Source of the DNA: Ruminococcus sp.
Lineage (GTDB): Bacteria; Bacillota; Clostridia; Oscillospirales; Ruminococcaceae
NCBI GenBank assembly: GCA_018376535.1
Contig: JAHABC010000003.1
Location: 1-64,000 of the forward strand
Reading direction: 5' to 3'
Length of the DNA stretch: 64,000 nt
Part shown: in pieces, positions 18,249 through 26,844 of the stretch
How positions within the stretch are numbered: the first letter of the stretch is position 1
Layout: every line of letters starts with the position of its first letter
Notes under the pieces: model-generated
Databases searched by the model: none
Seen by the model: only the letters and a program-made list of their open reading frames with translations
Told to the model about the DNA's origin: nothing
Position numbers and translations under genes: made by a program

Positions 18249-19829
18249 CTATTTATTTTGTTTCATTCCAAAAATCAGCCATAAGCCCATTCCAAGAGCC
18301 AACATAAATCCTAGAAATCCAAGGGCGGGTATTCCTAAAATGGTTGGAGTCATACTGGTAGTACACAACATACTAGAACCTATCAATAAAGATGCCGTTA
18401 TTAAACATACAACTATCTTATTTACCATTTGAGATAATTTTTTCATAATATCTTCTGAACCTGTTAAATCTAAGTTTACCTTTGTATGACCTTTAATAGT
18501 AGCTTCCATTAAATCAGCTAGTAGGGCGGGTATTCCTAGAGCCTTATTACTAGAGTTCATTATTGTAGTAATGGCTTTAGTTACTTCCTTAGTTATATCA
18601 AATTCGGATATTGTTTCGTACTTTAATCTCTTACTAGCTACGTCCACTATATTTACATCGGGACTTACTTCAGCAAGAACACCTTCAATAGTCATAATTC
18701 CTCTAGCCAACATGGATAGTCCTTTAGGAATTTTTATCTTATAACTAGATATTAAACTCATAAGTTCGTCTAAAAATACAGCAATATCCACATCGCCCAT
18801 ATCCATAGAGCAGTATCTGTCTAGCATAGCGTCTACATCTTCATACATTTTGCTATAGTTTATAGATGTATTACCCATTCCAAAAGACATTATTACACTA
18901 ATTAAATCATTTACATCTTTTTTAACTATGGATTTTATAGCTTTCTTGAACAGTTTTCTATCTTTTTGAGTAAGTCTGCCCATCATACCCATGTCAATCC
19001 AGATTATATTGCCATCTTTAATCTTTATATTTCCAGGGTGAGGGTCTGCATGAAAGAAACCATCATTTAGAACTTGTTTCATATAGTTATCGGCTAAGGC
19101 ACAACCTAGATTGTGTCTATCTATGCCATCTTGGTCTAACTTTTTTACATTGTCTATAGAATATCCATCTATGAACTCCATAACTAATATTTTGGAAGTG
19201 GTTAAATCATTTTCCACTACTGGACAACTAACTTTAGCCTCATCTTTATTATTTTCATAGAACTCTTTTAGATGGTTCGCCTCAACTAAAAAGTCTAGTT
19301 CCTCTTGAGATATAGTCCACATTTCATCTACTACAGATGCTAAATCTACACTTTCACTTATTGGAATAAGTTTCAAAGTCTTAACTGCTTTCTTCATTAG
19401 TTGGATATCTTTAAACATTATCTCTTTTATTTTAGGTCTTTGAACCTTTACTACTACTTGTTTTTCGGTATCCTTTAGCGTTGCTAGATGCACTTGTGCA
19501 ATAGATGCTGAACCTAATGGTTCTTCTTTAAAGTCTGAAAATATATCTTCAATAGGTCTATTGAGTTCTTCTTGAATTGCAGACTTAACTTCATCAATGG
19601 GTAATGGTTTTACATTGGTTCTAAGTTTTTCCAACTCTTTGCAATATTCTTTTGGAAGAAAGTCTGTTCTCATGGACATTACTTGACCTAGTTTTATAAA
19701 TGTAGGACCTAAATCTTCTAATATCAATCTAAGAACTTCTGGACTTAAACCATTCTTTATTATTTCGTGTTTCTTTAGAATTTCTAAAATTTCAGTAATT
19801 CTTCTTTGTTCTTCAGGTTTATCTTTCAT
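18249..19829 (-). CDS. ABC1/AarF/UbiB-family atypical kinase
   Basis: A protein of about 526 residues. It contains the UbiB signature KLGQVMSMRTD (KxGQ motif), an alanine-rich nucleotide loop ending SIAQVHLA, and kinase-like DPHPGNIKI and WIDMGMMGRLT segments. Two hydrophobic helices at the C-terminus anchor it in the membrane. In other bacteria UbiB supports ubiquinone biosynthesis, but anaerobic Clostridia lack ubiquinone, so the role here is likely lipid or isoprenoid related and unknown. The start is the ATG at 19829 after AAGGAGG. An in-frame upstream extension to 19880 runs into the promoter. Confidence 0.92.
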   Translation of the reverse strand: MKDKPEEQRRITEILEILKKHEIIKNGLSPEVLRLILEDLGPTFIKLGQVMSMRTDFLPKEYCKELEKLRTNVKPLPIDEVKSAIQEELNRPIEDIFSDFKEEPLGSASIAQVHLATLKDTEKQVVVKVQRPKIKEIMFKDIQLMKKAVKTLKLIPISESVDLASVVDEMWTISQEELDFLVEANHLKEFYENNKDEAKVSCPVVENDLTTSKILVMEFIDGYSIDNVKKLDQDGIDRHNLGCALADNYMKQVLNDGFFHADPHPGNIKIKDGNIIWIDMGMMGRLTQKDRKLFKKAIKSIVKKDVNDLISVIMSFGMGNTSINYSKMYEDVDAMLDRYCSMDMGDVDIAVFLDELMSLISSYKIKIPKGLSMLARGIMTIEGVLAEVSPDVNIVDVASKRLKYETISEFDITKEVTKAITTIMNSSNKALGIPALLADLMEATIKGHTKVNLDLTGSEDIMKKLSQMVNKIVVCLITASLLIGSSMLCTTSMTPTILGIPALGFLGFMLALGMGLWLIFGMKQNK

Positions 19830-19851
19830 ATTTAAGACCTCCTTTTTAGAT

Positions 19852-19880
19852 ATTATATCATAATAGTGTGTAATTTGCAA
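19852..19880 (-). promoter_or_regulatory. promoter of the UbiB-like gene
   Basis: Minus-strand TTGCAA (19875-19880) and TATAAT (19852-19857) with a 17-nt spacer and an extended TGATATAAT -10 box. Confidence 0.7.
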
Positions 19881-19978
19881 ATAGTTTTAATATTTAGAAT
19901 CATAGCAACAGCATTTAATTTTATGTTCAAATTTTCTTGATGAACAAAAATGTACAAAAATAGTTAGCCTAATAGCAA

Positions 19979-19996
19979 AGTTAACTAAGGCTAACT
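19979..19996. promoter_or_regulatory. DtxR-type operator C, upstream of the dtxR-like gene
   Basis: AGTTAAC-TAAG-GCTAACT, a nearly perfect inverted repeat. A further half-site AGTTAGC occurs at 19962-19968. Together they lie between the UbiB-like and DtxR-like promoters and could give autoregulation. Confidence 0.7.
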
Positions 19997-20022
19997 AAAA
20001 ATATTGTATTTTTAATAACTTA

Positions 20023-20051
20023 TTGATTTTTTTTCAAAATTGGTGTATAAT
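20023..20051 (+). promoter_or_regulatory. promoter of the DtxR-like gene
   Basis: TTGATT at 20023-20028 and TATAAT at 20046-20051 with a 17-nt spacer. Operator C ends 27 nt upstream. Confidence 0.7.
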
Positions 20052-20103
20052 CATAGCGAACATAGATTTCTATATTCTAATACATGGAAAGGAAGACTGA
20101 ATT

Positions 20104-20505
20104 ATGAAGATTTGTTCAGGACAAATAAAATATCTAGTAAGTATTTTAGAACTTTCAAACACTTCTAAAAACGTTCGTGGTGTGGATATCGCTAAATACT
20201 TGGAAGTAACTAGACCTAGTGTAACTAAGATGTTAAAATGTCTAGCGACATCTAACTTAATAGATGAAAACTTTTCTTATGGTGTAAAGTTCACTGAAGA
20301 AGGTCTAGAAGTAGCAACAAAGTTCCATAAACAATATAAATATATATACATATTCTTTTTGAATATGCTTAAACTCTCCGAAACTGAGGCTAAAGAACAA
20401 GCCTTAGAGTTTATATCATCTTTCCCAATAGAAACATCTACGAAATTTTCCGTACTCGTTAGAAACACTATAAAAAGACAACAACAGAAAAATAAAAGTA
20501 TATAA
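20104..20505 (+). CDS. DtxR/MntR-family metal-dependent regulator
   Basis: A 133-residue protein matching the two N-terminal domains of DtxR/MntR. The helix-turn-helix is about residues 26-50 (VRGVDIAKYLEVTRPSVTKMLKCL), then a wing (NFSYGVKFTEEG). A dimerisation domain follows with the helix TKFHKQYKYIYIFFLNML and the acidic LSETEAKEQALEF, which supplies metal ligands in relatives. There is no SH3-like domain, as in MntR. It probably senses Fe2+ or Mn2+ and binds the GTTAGC inverted repeats found at its own gene, at DUF3793-flavodoxin, at DUF2325 and near 26.6 kb. Confidence 0.85.
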   Translation: MKICSGQIKYLVSILELSNTSKNVRGVDIAKYLEVTRPSVTKMLKCLATSNLIDENFSYGVKFTEEGLEVATKFHKQYKYIYIFFLNMLKLSETEAKEQALEFISSFPIETSTKFSVLVRNTIKRQQQKNKSI

Positions 20506-20517
20506 TATGTAATAGTA

Positions 20518-20796
20518 TTACTTTAAAGTTTCAAATACGCTCTTTAAAGAACATACACTACTAGAGTGTACTCTTTCAACAGGAATATTATTCTTTTTAG
20601 AAATCTGTAAAGCAGAGTACACCATCTTATGAGATACTGTATTAGTAAACAGTATCATCAAGTCAGGATTTCCAAACTTTTTGGAAATCTTGCCGTTTTC
20701 TTTAGTGAATATTTTAGCTTCGTGACCGTACTCTTTACAGATACTATCATATTGAGCAGTCATTCTTTCGTGACCACCTATTATAACTATACTCAT
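20518..20796 (-). CDS. DUF2325 domain-containing protein
   Basis: A protein of about 92 residues. It begins SIVIIGGHERM, the family's opening beta strand and glycine loop. A short Rossmann-like alpha/beta fold follows with ILFTNTVSHKMVYSAL. The function is unknown. I place the start at the ATG at 20796 because a GAAAGGA site precedes it, whereas the in-frame ATG at 20817 has none. The gene is convergent with the DtxR-like gene, and a perfect GTTAGC inverted repeat sits next to its -35 box, so it is a likely member of the same metal regulon. Confidence 0.88.
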   Translation of the reverse strand: MSIVIIGGHERMTAQYDSICKEYGHEAKIFTKENGKISKKFGNPDLMILFTNTVSHKMVYSALQISKKNNIPVERVHSSSVCSLKSVFETLK

Positions 20797-20912
20797 ATAA
20801 AAATCAAATCCTTTCATAAAAAAGTAAATATATATACTTGAACCACGTTCAAACGTTGAATTTATGTGAATTGTAATTCAATATTGATAGTTTACTATAT
20901 AAATAGCATATA

Positions 20913-20939
20913 TGTCAAATTGGTTAGCAGTAGCTAACC
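20913..20939 (-). promoter_or_regulatory. DUF2325 promoter -35 with DtxR-type operator D
   Basis: Operator GGTTAGC-AGTA-GCTAACC (20922-20939), a perfect 7+7 inverted repeat, lies 3 bp upstream of minus-strand TTGACA (20913-20918). The intervening AAT and the spacing are identical to operator B. The -10 box is weak. Confidence 0.75.
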
Positions 20940-20952
20940 GATTTCTTATATA

Positions 20953-20987
20953 AAAATCTCTTGTGTTATTGCAACACAAGAGATTTT
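20953..20987 (-). terminator. terminator of the PL1/PL9 gene
   Basis: Perfect 15-bp stem (20953-20967 with 20973-20987) around a 5-nt loop, followed by a T-rich run on the minus strand. Confidence 0.85.
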
Positions 20988-21010
20988 CAACGAAATATTA
21001 ATGTGAAATA

Positions 21011-24000
21011 CTAAAATTCTTCAAGTAAACCTAATAGATATTTTTTCAAAGTTAGTAAATCGTTAGATTTAACTTGACCATCTTTAGTAACGTCTGCATT
21101 TTTAAATTGAGCATCAGTGAAATCTTCCAAACCTAAAAGATACTTTTTAAGTGTTAATAAGTCATTAGATTTAACTTGACCATCACCAGTTACATCACCA
21201 AGAATACCCTCAACCACATCTGGTAAAGATGTAGTAGTATCACTTGGTTGACTAACCGACGTAGTAGTATCAATTGGATTTGAAGTGCCTGTTGGCTCAC
21301 CAGCTGATGTGGTAGTAACAGTAGGTTCATTAGATTCAGATGGTGTAGTAGTAACAGTAGGTTGAGGGTCTACATTTCCTCCATTAGGAACGTTAAACTT
21401 TTTACCCTCATAGTCTACTAAGCTAGAACCTAAGCCAAAGTAGTTGCTATCAGATACTAGTTGCATAAAGCCATTAGTATTTATAGAACCGTCAGCATTT
21501 CTCCAAAGTTTGTGGAAATCGGATTTCATTTCAGGAGCTACAACGCTTACAAAGTCGCTATCGGATAGTGTAACAACTTGGTCAGCAGTACCCTTGTAAC
21601 CATTTTTGATATCAATCTTATCAGTTACTTTGTAGTACTTAGAGTTATATAGTACAGAACTTTCCATAGTACCTTCAAACTTATCGTTTGATACGTTTCC
21701 ATTTGCATTATAATAGGATAGTATATTTTTAAAGTCGCAACCGTCATCTGTACAACGATATAATGAGAAGTTAGGCTTACCATTCTTACCATAGTTATTA
21801 TTGAACGCAGTACAGTTAGTTAAACTTTCCAACTTAGGATTGTTATTATCTGTAAAGCCACAATTTAGATTTTCAAAAGCTAAACAGTTCTTAACCACAT
21901 GAGCAGAACCTACTCCAGAACCACCTAGTTTAAATCCATTACCATCGCAGTCACCGTATCCACGACCATCTTCAGTATAACCATTTCTAAACGCAATGCA
22001 GTTTTGAATAGTTACCACACCTATAGGGCCAGTAGCATCTTTAGCGAATAAGTCCCAACCGTCATCGGAGTTATTATAGGACATACAACCATCAAAGATG
22101 TTGCCCTCACCACAAGTCAATTTAGCTGCAAAGCCGTCAGCATTTTCCATAGTAGCGTCATCGCAGTTATTTTTAGATGTACAGTTTAAGATTAAGTTAT
22201 TACTTGGCCAAGTATCTATAGTAGCGTTATTAGTGTTGTAACGTGATATCTGTAGACCAGTATCTTGGTTATTGTTGAAAACCATCATTTGAATAACGTT
22301 ATTACTACCAGATAGTAGCATACCGTTATCACCAGCCTTAGTGATTTCAAAACCATAGAAGTGCCAGTAATCGCCATCTAGGACTACACCACGGTTAGAA
22401 CCATTTACAGCCATAGCAGAGAAATCCCAAACTACGTTAGCATTAGGATAAGCCATGATAGTCTTATAAGCATCAGCAGTACCACAATTATTTTCGTCTA
22501 TTAGAATGGTTTCACTGAACTTGTAAGTACCATCTAATAGGTAGATAACTCCACCTGCTTTAACGTTAGATATAGCATCTAAGACGCTAGTAGGCTTATC
22601 TATACTAGAACCGTCGCCAGTACCATCTGGTGAACAGTATATAGCATCGGATACCACACTTGGAACGTCTGGAGTTTCTGTAGTAACAGTAGGGTTGGTA
22701 TTAGAAGTATCTTGTGAACCTGTTGTAGTAACGGTAGTAGGTTCAGTTACAGAACCAGTATCTGCTACAGACATATAGAATATATTACCACTATCGCCTT
22801 TAGTTATAGTGTGTTTACCTGCACTTACTGGGATTGCTGTAATTCCACTACTATCAAGAGTAACCTTTTTACCATCTACTTTTACATATGTAGCAGTATT
22901 AGTAACCAAAGTTAGAGTAGTATCTTTAGATGCAGTAAACTCAACAGAAGTAGAACTTTCCAACTTTAAGCATTGAGTTAAACTCAAGCCATTGTATTCC
23001 ATAGTACCTTTGTTCTTAGCTAGATTACCAGTAATAGTATAGTATGTGCTAGAAGTACCATCTGTAGTAAAGTTGTGAGTTGCTCCACTTCCACTGATTG
23101 GTGCAGTAGTTCCAGTTGGTTCGGTAACAGAACCTGAACCAGTAGTAGTAGTAACTGTTGTAACTGTTGGAGTTGGGTCTGTAGAGAAGTTTCCACTACC
23201 TATAGCAACTACTCCAGTCTTATAAGATAGTAACTTATTCATTAAGTCAGAATTTACAGCATAGTTAGTATCTTCTACAGAGTTATCAAAAGTAAATGAT
23301 AAGTCGCCACCGTTCAAACGTCCAGCCTTAGACATTACTATACTTGGAACGTCTTGAACGTCATCAACGGAATAACTGTACATGATATCTGGGTTAGTAT
23401 CGAAGTTACTGTAAGTTTTTCCACCTTGCTTTGCAGTAACTGTAGATGGTACTTTCTCATCTCTTGATGTAGCTTCATAGGCATCAAATTCAACGCTATC
23501 TTCTTGATATGTTCTATATGCTTTTTGACCTTCCATATAGTTACCATAAGATTTTATAATTCCACCATCGTCACTAGAGAATGTACCCTTACCAGTATCA
23601 CTAGATAGAATATCTGAACCTTGCATTGAACTTAACATTGGATACTTACAATTTCTAAAATAGTTAGCCTCAACAAAAGCCTCTGAACTCTTAGCAGCAC
23701 CAACACCATATTTAGAGTTACCATCGTAGTAGTTATTGTAAACGTGTACAGACATAGTTCTAATTCTAGGGTGTCTGCTATCGGAGTGGTCAAACCAGTT
23801 GTGATGGTATGTAATCCAGTTTTCGCCTGTTTCAGATTTCATACCACATAGTGACATCTTTCCACTATCCCAGAAGTGATTGTACGAAATAGTAATATAT
23901 TGAGAGTCATCTTTTAAGTCCATAGAGCCGTCACCTTTGCCTTGGTCACTATCACCACCAGCAGAGCCATAGAAGATATCATTATTATGAACCCATACGT

Positions 24001-24847
24001 TTATACTCTCTTTTAGAGATATAGCATCACCATCGCTACCACCACCCCAGAGCATTAAGCCTAGATTTCTTATTTCTACGCTATTGCACTTGAAAGCAGC
24101 AACACCAGCACCATATAGGGTAGCATCTTCACCGATACCCTCAAAAGTTACATTAGATGCCTCTTTAACGCCTATAGCATATGCAGATTTCATATCACTA
24201 CTAGCAAGACCATCTAAAGATACTTGTCCTATGATACGGAAACATAATGGAGTATTACACTTTTTAGCCTGTTGAGTAATGTTTGCTATACCAGTTTGAA
24301 TAGTACCACCAATATCAGCAGTTACGGTATTTTTAGTATCTTCTGTAATGTAGATTACTTGAGTTCCCGATTTAAGAGTACCATCATTATTGTATGCACC
24401 TACGCCATTACCCTCAGCTGGAGAGTTTTTAGAAAAAGCAAAGCCACTTCTATCATAAGATGACACTGTTAAAGTAGAAGTTTCAACTTCACCACTGTTC
24501 TTTCCTACTACCTTTAGAGTATAGTTACCAGCAGATAAACCTACAGCATCAGCACGGAAGTGGTCGGCATATTGACGTATTAGCATACTATCTATTTGAA
24601 CATAACTTCCACCAGATTCTTTATAGTATACACTATACTCATCACTAGTAGAGCCAGTCCATTCCACATAAGCACCTTCCTCGTAGCCGTTAGCCTCGGA
24701 AACTGCTGGAGTACTTGCATTAGATGTAGCACTTACACTTAAAGAGTTAAAATCCTGTACTACTGTAGAAGTAAATCCAGTAGCATTGCCCACAACCATT
24801 GCTAGTACAGTTATAAAAGCTATCTTTTTTTTGAATGAATTAACCAT
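21011..24847 (-). CDS. secreted bifunctional pectate lyase PL1-CBM-PL9 with dockerin
   Basis: A 1278-residue cellulosomal pectinase. Order: signal peptide, an Ig/FN3-like domain (about 50-130), a PL1 beta-helix (about 135-500; WGGGSDGDAISL, DGSMDLKDDSQYITISYNHFWDSGK, the catalytic-loop RHPRIRTMSVHVYNN), a Thr linker, a module of about 105 residues (about 590-695; THNFTTDGTSSTYYTITGN) and another linker. A PL9 beta-helix follows (about 735-1190; DGFAAKLTCGEGNIFDGC, DGWDLF, DGNGFKLGG), then a Thr linker and a two-loop dockerin with KSNDLL. The central module resembles the pectin-binding CBM77 that I recall from a R. flavefaciens PL1/9 enzyme. It would cleave homogalacturonan with two different lyases. 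The start at 24847 follows AGGGGTG. Confidence 0.93.
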   Translation of the reverse strand: MVNSFKKKIAFITVLAMVVGNATGFTSTVVQDFNSLSVSATSNASTPAVSEANGYEEGAYVEWTGSTSDEYSVYYKESGGSYVQIDSMLIRQYADHFRADAVGLSAGNYTLKVVGKNSGEVETSTLTVSSYDRSGFAFSKNSPAEGNGVGAYNNDGTLKSGTQVIYITEDTKNTVTADIGGTIQTGIANITQQAKKCNTPLCFRIIGQVSLDGLASSDMKSAYAIGVKEASNVTFEGIGEDATLYGAGVAAFKCNSVEIRNLGLMLWGGGSDGDAISLKESINVWVHNNDIFYGSAGGDSDQGKGDGSMDLKDDSQYITISYNHFWDSGKMSLCGMKSETGENWITYHHNWFDHSDSRHPRIRTMSVHVYNNYYDGNSKYGVGAAKSSEAFVEANYFRNCKYPMLSSMQGSDILSSDTGKGTFSSDDGGIIKSYGNYMEGQKAYRTYQEDSVEFDAYEATSRDEKVPSTVTAKQGGKTYSNFDTNPDIMYSYSVDDVQDVPSIVMSKAGRLNGGDLSFTFDNSVEDTNYAVNSDLMNKLLSYKTGVVAIGSGNFSTDPTPTVTTVTTTTGSGSVTEPTGTTAPISGSGATHNFTTDGTSSTYYTITGNLAKNKGTMEYNGLSLTQCLKLESSTSVEFTASKDTTLTLVTNTATYVKVDGKKVTLDSSGITAIPVSAGKHTITKGDSGNIFYMSVADTGSVTEPTTVTTTGSQDTSNTNPTVTTETPDVPSVVSDAIYCSPDGTGDGSSIDKPTSVLDAISNVKAGGVIYLLDGTYKFSETILIDENNCGTADAYKTIMAYPNANVVWDFSAMAVNGSNRGVVLDGDYWHFYGFEITKAGDNGMLLSGSNNVIQMMVFNNNQDTGLQISRYNTNNATIDTWPSNNLILNCTSKNNCDDATMENADGFAAKLTCGEGNIFDGCMSYNNSDDGWDLFAKDATGPIGVVTIQNCIAFRNGYTEDGRGYGDCDGNGFKLGGSGVGSAHVVKNCLAFENLNCGFTDNNNPKLESLTNCTAFNNNYGKNGKPNFSLYRCTDDGCDFKNILSYYNANGNVSNDKFEGTMESSVLYNSKYYKVTDKIDIKNGYKGTADQVVTLSDSDFVSVVAPEMKSDFHKLWRNADGSINTNGFMQLVSDSNYFGLGSSLVDYEGKKFNVPNGGNVDPQPTVTTTPSESNEPTVTTTSAGEPTGTSNPIDTTTSVSQPSDTTTSLPDVVEGILGDVTGDGQVKSNDLLTLKKYLLGLEDFTDAQFKNADVTKDGQVKSNDLLTLKKYLLGLLEEF

Positions 24848-24930
24848 ATAAAAATACACCCCTAAAATAAAAATAAATAATTTGTAAACGTTTTACCAAT
24901 TAATTTTTTGATATCACAACCTACATTTTG

Positions 24931-24959
24931 ATATTAGCACTTTTAAAGAAATTTTTCAA
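24931..24959 (-). promoter_or_regulatory. promoter of the PL1/PL9 gene
   Basis: Minus-strand TTGAAA (24954-24959) and TAATAT (24931-24936) with a 17-nt spacer. The 5' leader is about 80 nt. Confidence 0.55.
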
Positions 24960-25030
24960 CATAAAATTTGATTTTTGTATAATTTGTATAATATTTTTGT
25001 TCAAAATAACAATAAAGTAAAATTATACTA

Positions 25031-25059
25031 TTGAATTTGTACTAATAACATGATATAAT
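25031..25059 (+). promoter_or_regulatory. promoter of the cobO operon
   Basis: TTGAAT at 25031-25036 and TATAAT at 25054-25059 with a 17-nt spacer and an extended TGATATAAT -10 box. Confidence 0.75.
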
Positions 25060-25086
25060 TAATAATAAAAATCTTGGAGGTGCAAT

Positions 25087-25608
25087 ATGGGACTTATTCA
25101 CATATATTGTGGCGATGGAAAAGGTAAAACGACAGCATCTATAGGGTTATCCATGAGGGCTTTGGGGAATGGTATGAGAGTTCATTTTGTGCAACTCTTA
25201 AAAGGAGATTATACATCAGAGTTGAACTCTCTAAAGTCAATACCTAACTTGACTATAGACCGTTGTAACAAAAACTTTGGATTTACTTTATCTATGGACG
25301 AACAATCTAAAATAGATATCACTAATGTACATAACAAAATATTATTAAACTGCGAAAGATTAATGCAATCTAATGCCATAGATATGCTCGTTATAGATGA
25401 GTTTAATTGTGCTTATGAGTACAATCTACTAGATAAATCCATTGCAGATAGAATAGTATTTAATAAACCTAGTAGCATTGAGTTGGTTCTTACTGGAAGA
25501 AATCCACATGAAAAATTTATTCAAGTAGCAGATTACGTTAGCGAAATTAAATCCATAAAGCACCCATTCAATAAGGGTATTCTAGCTAGAAAAGGTATTG
25601 AGTATTAA
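25087..25608 (+). CDS. cobO: cob(I)yrinic acid a,c-diamide adenosyltransferase
   Basis: A 173-residue CobA/CobO-type adenosyltransferase that attaches the 5'-deoxyadenosyl group to Co(I) corrinoids. The N-terminal P-loop is GDGKGKTTASIG, followed by RVHFVQLLKG. The later MLVIDEFNCAYEYNLL and ELVLTGRNPHEKFIQVADYVSEI are characteristic. It has an extended -10 promoter and GGAGG before the ATG. No other corrin biosynthesis genes are near, which suits salvage of imported cobinamide or cobalamin. That fits the B12 uptake operon 5 kb away. Confidence 0.93.
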   Translation: MGLIHIYCGDGKGKTTASIGLSMRALGNGMRVHFVQLLKGDYTSELNSLKSIPNLTIDRCNKNFGFTLSMDEQSKIDITNVHNKILLNCERLMQSNAIDMLVIDEFNCAYEYNLLDKSIADRIVFNKPSSIELVLTGRNPHEKFIQVADYVSEIKSIKHPFNKGILARKGIEY

Positions 25609-25609
25609 T

Positions 25610-25996
25610 ATGAAAAAAAAATTACCTATAATAATAACTATAGGATTACTATTTATATTTGCGATATCTTATATTATAGTAGATATCATATCTAATAGAA
25701 ATAGTAGTGCTACTGCTGAGATATATCAAAACTCCAAACTAATAAAGGTAGTAGATTTATCTAAAACAGATACTTTTACAATATCTAATAGTGATGGTTC
25801 TTATAATACCATTCAAGTAAACGATATGGGCGAAATAGGTATTATAGAAGCATCGTGTCCAGATAAAACTTGCGTACATACAGGATTTACTAAGACAGCA
25901 TCTAAGCCTATTATATGCCTTCCAAATAGGTTAGAAATAAAAATAGTCTTGAAAGGACAATCTAATGAAAAAGAAATCGACTTATACGCATACTAA
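25610..25996 (+). CDS. NusG domain II-containing membrane-anchored protein
   Basis: A 128-residue protein with one N-terminal transmembrane helix (about 5-27) and an outside NusG-II-like beta domain. The domain carries the paired-Cys motif EASCPDKTCVHTGF and ICLPNRLEIKI. The function is unknown. In many Firmicutes this family is found next to Gx transporters, as here. It begins one base after the cobO stop codon, and I prefer the ATG at 25610 to the in-frame TTG inside cobO. The next gene overlaps its end by 32 nt. Confidence 0.87.
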   Translation: MKKKLPIIITIGLLFIFAISYIIVDIISNRNSSATAEIYQNSKLIKVVDLSKTDTFTISNSDGSYNTIQVNDMGEIGIIEASCPDKTCVHTGFTKTASKPIICLPNRLEIKIVLKGQSNEKEIDLYAY

Positions 25997-26483
25997 AGAT
26001 ATAACTAGACTATCTTTATTTATTGCAATAGCCTTGACTATATTTGTATTAGAAAATCAAATACCCATACCAATAGCAGGGGTAAAGTTGGGATTAGCTA
26101 ATATAGTCACATTGTACTTAATACATCAATATAGCGTAAAAGAGGCTCTTTTTGTCCTGATAGTTAGAATTTTCCTAGGAAGTATATTTGCTGGTCAAAT
26201 GATATCTTTTGCGTACTCTTTAGTAGGTGGACTTCTAAGTTTAGGTGTAATGTGGTTAGCAAATAAACTTCAAAAAGGAGATAATATCTGGTTTACAAGC
26301 GTACTAGGTGGAATTTTTCACAATATAGGACAGATTATCGTAGCAATAATACTATTAGGTTCTATTAATGTTATATACTACCTATCCATATTGGGAGTTT
26401 GTGGCATAATAACCGGACTATTCAATGGCTTGATAGTACAAATCTTTATTAAAAGCATAAACAATATAAATAAAAAGATATAG
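25965..26483 (+). CDS. Gx transporter family protein
   Basis: A 172-residue membrane protein with about five hydrophobic helices, beginning DITRLSLFIAIALTIFVLE and with GVKLGLANIVTLYLI, FAGQMISFAYSLVGG and GGIFHNIGQI. This is the Gx transporter / heptaprenyl-diphosphate synthase component I-like family, related in fold to ECF S components. The substrate is unknown. It overlaps the preceding NusG-II gene by 32 nt and has GAAAGGA before the ATG, so the pair is translationally coupled. Co-transcription with cobO hints at a cofactor or precursor link, which is inference. Confidence 0.87.
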   Translation: MKKKSTYTHTKDITRLSLFIAIALTIFVLENQIPIPIAGVKLGLANIVTLYLIHQYSVKEALFVLIVRIFLGSIFAGQMISFAYSLVGGLLSLGVMWLANKLQKGDNIWFTSVLGGIFHNIGQIIVAIILLGSINVIYYLSILGVCGIITGLFNGLIVQIFIKSINNINKKI

Positions 26484-26580
26484 GAACATCTTATATAGAC
26501 GTTCCTATTCTCTAAATTATATGTATGTTAATATGAATATGAGCAAATCTAATTTAACTACAAAGATACCCTGCCTTTTA

Positions 26581-26598
26581 GGTTAGTTATTGCTAACT
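26581..26598. promoter_or_regulatory. DtxR-type inverted repeat E
   Basis: GGTTAGT-TATT-GCTAACT, one mismatch from perfect symmetry apart from the outermost base. No consensus promoter lies directly beside it. Confidence 0.6.
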
Positions 26599-26703
26599 TG
26601 TACTTAGTTTACATCATTTTTGTCGATTAGTCAACATAATATAAATAAAAAATTTCAAAATTTTTAAATTTACATACCTATGTGATTTAATGTGTATCTA
26701 AAA

Positions 26704-26731
26704 TATAATACCTTGTTAGCTTATGCTAACT
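26704..26731 (+). promoter_or_regulatory. -10 box followed by DtxR-type inverted repeat F
   Basis: TATAAT (26704-26709) is followed 4 nt later by TGTTAGC-TTAT-GCTAACT (26714-26731). A repressor bound here would cover the start of any transcript from this box. Confidence 0.6.
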
Positions 26732-26780
26732 TTAGATATTATCGCTAAAAATCGATTTATATAATATCAATAAAAATACA

Positions 26781-26809
26781 TTGACTTTGTTAAAAATTAA
26801 TGTTAATAT
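26781..26809 (+). promoter_or_regulatory. promoter of the PL11 gene
   Basis: TTGACT at 26781-26786 and TAATAT at 26804-26809 with a 17-nt spacer. An AGGGGG site precedes the start codon at 26845. Confidence 0.55.
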
Positions 26810-26844
26810 TAATCTATACATATTTTATTTCAGGGGGATTAATC

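Larger units (their letters stand above)
26484..26844. other. gene-free region with two DtxR-type repeats upstream of the PL11 gene
   Basis: A weak hairpin (AGGAAC with GTTCCT, 26483-26505) follows the Gx transporter gene. The region then holds operators E and F flanking a TATAAT at 26704-26709, and finally the PL11 promoter. I see no coding sequence. Confidence 0.65.
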
